Assembly (NCBI GenBank): GCA_025355395.1
Contig: JANXZT010000089.1
Span: forward strand, 1-6,206
DNA: 6,206 nucleotides
Reading direction: 5' to 3'
From: Betaproteobacteria bacterium
GTDB lineage: Bacteria > Pseudomonadota > Gammaproteobacteria > Burkholderiales > Casimicrobiaceae
Positions 5,572-6,206 of the stretch are shown here, piece by piece (position 1 is the first letter of the stretch; each line of letters starts with the position of its first letter). The notes beneath the pieces are model-generated. The model made no database searches, was not told where the DNA came from, and saw only the letters and a list, made by a program, of their open reading frames with translations. Made by a program: the position numbers and the translations under genes.

Positions 5572-6206
5572 ATGCAGGCAGTTGTCGACTTTCCGAAAAT
5601 TCCGACTGCACGCGCCTACAGTCAGCTGCAGTTGGAGTTCCACCGCGAGATTCAGACACTTTTTTCGTGGATGGATCCGTCCCCGCGGCCGTGTTTTAAC
5701 TCGGACTTGCTCGATGAGATTCGCCGCTCCGAACAACTCCTTGAAGTCAATGAAGGCTATTTCAATGACAAAGGCAGCGAAGAGCAGGTCACTTACGTAG
5801 TTTTCGCCAGTCGAACACCGGGAGTATTCAATCTCGGTGGCGATTTGAATATGTTCATCCCGGCGATCATGCGCAAAGACAGTGCGACGCTCGGCAAGTA
5901 TGCGCATTTGTGCATTGACAATATCTATCGCCGCGCTGACGGGTTCGGTGCAAACATCACCACAATCGCGCTTATTCAGGGAAAAGCATTGGGCGGAGGA
6001 TTTGAGGCAGCGTTGGCCGCGGATATAATCATCGCTGAACGCAGCTCAACGATGTCGTTCCCTGAAGTATTGTTCAACATGTTTCCCGGAATGGGGGCAC
6101 TTAGTTTTCTCAGCAGGCGTGTAGGCTCACGGCGAGCGGAAGAAATTATCTCTAGCGGACAAGTTTATTCATGCAAGGACATGCACGAACTCGGAATCGT
6201 TGATGA
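5572..6206 (+). CDS. rpfF: RpfF-type DSF synthase (crotonase family), 3'-truncated by window edge
   Basis: Cytoplasmic enzyme of the enoyl-CoA hydratase (crotonase) superfamily. RpfF proteins act on 3-hydroxyacyl-ACP, combining thioesterase and dehydratase activity to release cis-2-unsaturated fatty acids used as diffusible signal factor. From the ATG, 211 full codons are visible with no stop; the family is about 289 residues, so roughly the last quarter is missing. Landmarks: RPCFN (39-43), FNLGGDLNMF (86-95) for the oxyanion hole, IALIQGKALGGGFEAAL (132-148) and MSFPEVLFNMFPGMGALSF (161-179). E145 and E165 align with the catalytic pair E141/E161 of Xanthomonas RpfF, with the same 20-residue spacing; ordinary enoyl-CoA hydratases lack the FPEVLFxxFPGMGA signature. 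GC is about 50%, well below the neighbours, and GGA, ATA, TCA and AGT codons are frequent. It follows rpfG after 256 bases and probably has its own promoter. Chain length and double-bond position of the product cannot be read from the sequence. Confidence 0.93.
   Translation, partial: MQAVVDFPKIPTARAYSQLQLEFHREIQTLFSWMDPSPRPCFNSDLLDEIRRSEQLLEVNEGYFNDKGSEEQVTYVVFASRTPGVFNLGGDLNMFIPAIMRKDSATLGKYAHLCIDNIYRRADGFGANITTIALIQGKALGGGFEAALAADIIIAERSSTMSFPEVLFNMFPGMGALSFLSRRVGSRRAEEIISSGQVYSCKDMHELGIVD

Noticed and set aside
5519..5800. 93-residue plus-strand open frame overlapping the rpfF start
   Set aside because: It is in a different frame from rpfF, begins inside the leader hairpin and has no recognisable domain; the true start is the ATG at 5572.
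5353..5907. 184-residue minus-strand open frame over the rpfG-rpfF spacer and rpfF start
   Set aside because: It is antisense to the clearly conserved RpfF reading frame and shows no family signature.
1..6206. CRISPR array, insertion sequence, toxin-antitoxin pair, phage or defence genes
   Set aside because: I found no spaced direct repeats, transposase motifs or terminal inverted repeats, and every long well-supported reading frame belongs to the genes listed.

Overview
The window suggests a proteobacterium, most likely betaproteobacterial or a close gammaproteobacterial relative, with a GC-rich genome (60-base lines counted by hand in pheT and rpfG run about 63-70% GC). The basis is the block pheS-pheT-ihfA-MerR regulator-tRNA-Pro(GGG). 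That order is a known housekeeping arrangement in Beta- and Gammaproteobacteria, and the IHF-alpha and MerR proteins read like betaproteobacterial ones. The tRNA encodes its own CCA end, which also fits.

Layout, all on the plus strand. Bases 2-712 are the C-terminal two thirds of pheS. After a 111-base spacer comes complete pheT (824-3196, GTG start), then ihfA (3206-3514), whose end overlaps a small MerR-family regulator (3492-3914). A tRNA-Pro(GGG) with a perfect TATAAT box follows at 3940-4016, closed by a terminator-like hairpin at 4025-4057. After a 145-base spacer with a candidate promoter lies a complete RpfG-type response regulator, REC plus HD-GYP (4203-5315). A 256-base intergenic region rich in inverted repeats then leads to the first 211 codons of an RpfF-type DSF synthase (5572 to the window edge), which has no stop inside the window.

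The first half serves translation and chromosome architecture: PheS and PheT form the alpha2beta2 phenylalanyl-tRNA synthetase, IHF-alpha is half of the DNA-bending IHF heterodimer, and the MerR protein is of unknown target. The second half is a cell-cell signalling module. RpfF makes a cis-2-unsaturated fatty acid signal of the diffusible signal factor (DSF) family. RpfG is expected to be activated by phosphotransfer from an RpfC-type DSF-sensing kinase and then to degrade cyclic di-GMP. No rpfC is visible; it may lie beyond the right edge or elsewhere.

The most interesting signals are the placement of an rpfG-rpfF pair directly beyond tRNA-Pro, the sharp fall in GC from about position 5461 through rpfF (about 48-53%) while rpfG keeps the high-GC style of the housekeeping genes, and the dyad-rich rpfG-rpfF spacer. 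None of the protein families is new. What may be undescribed is the locus arrangement and its control.
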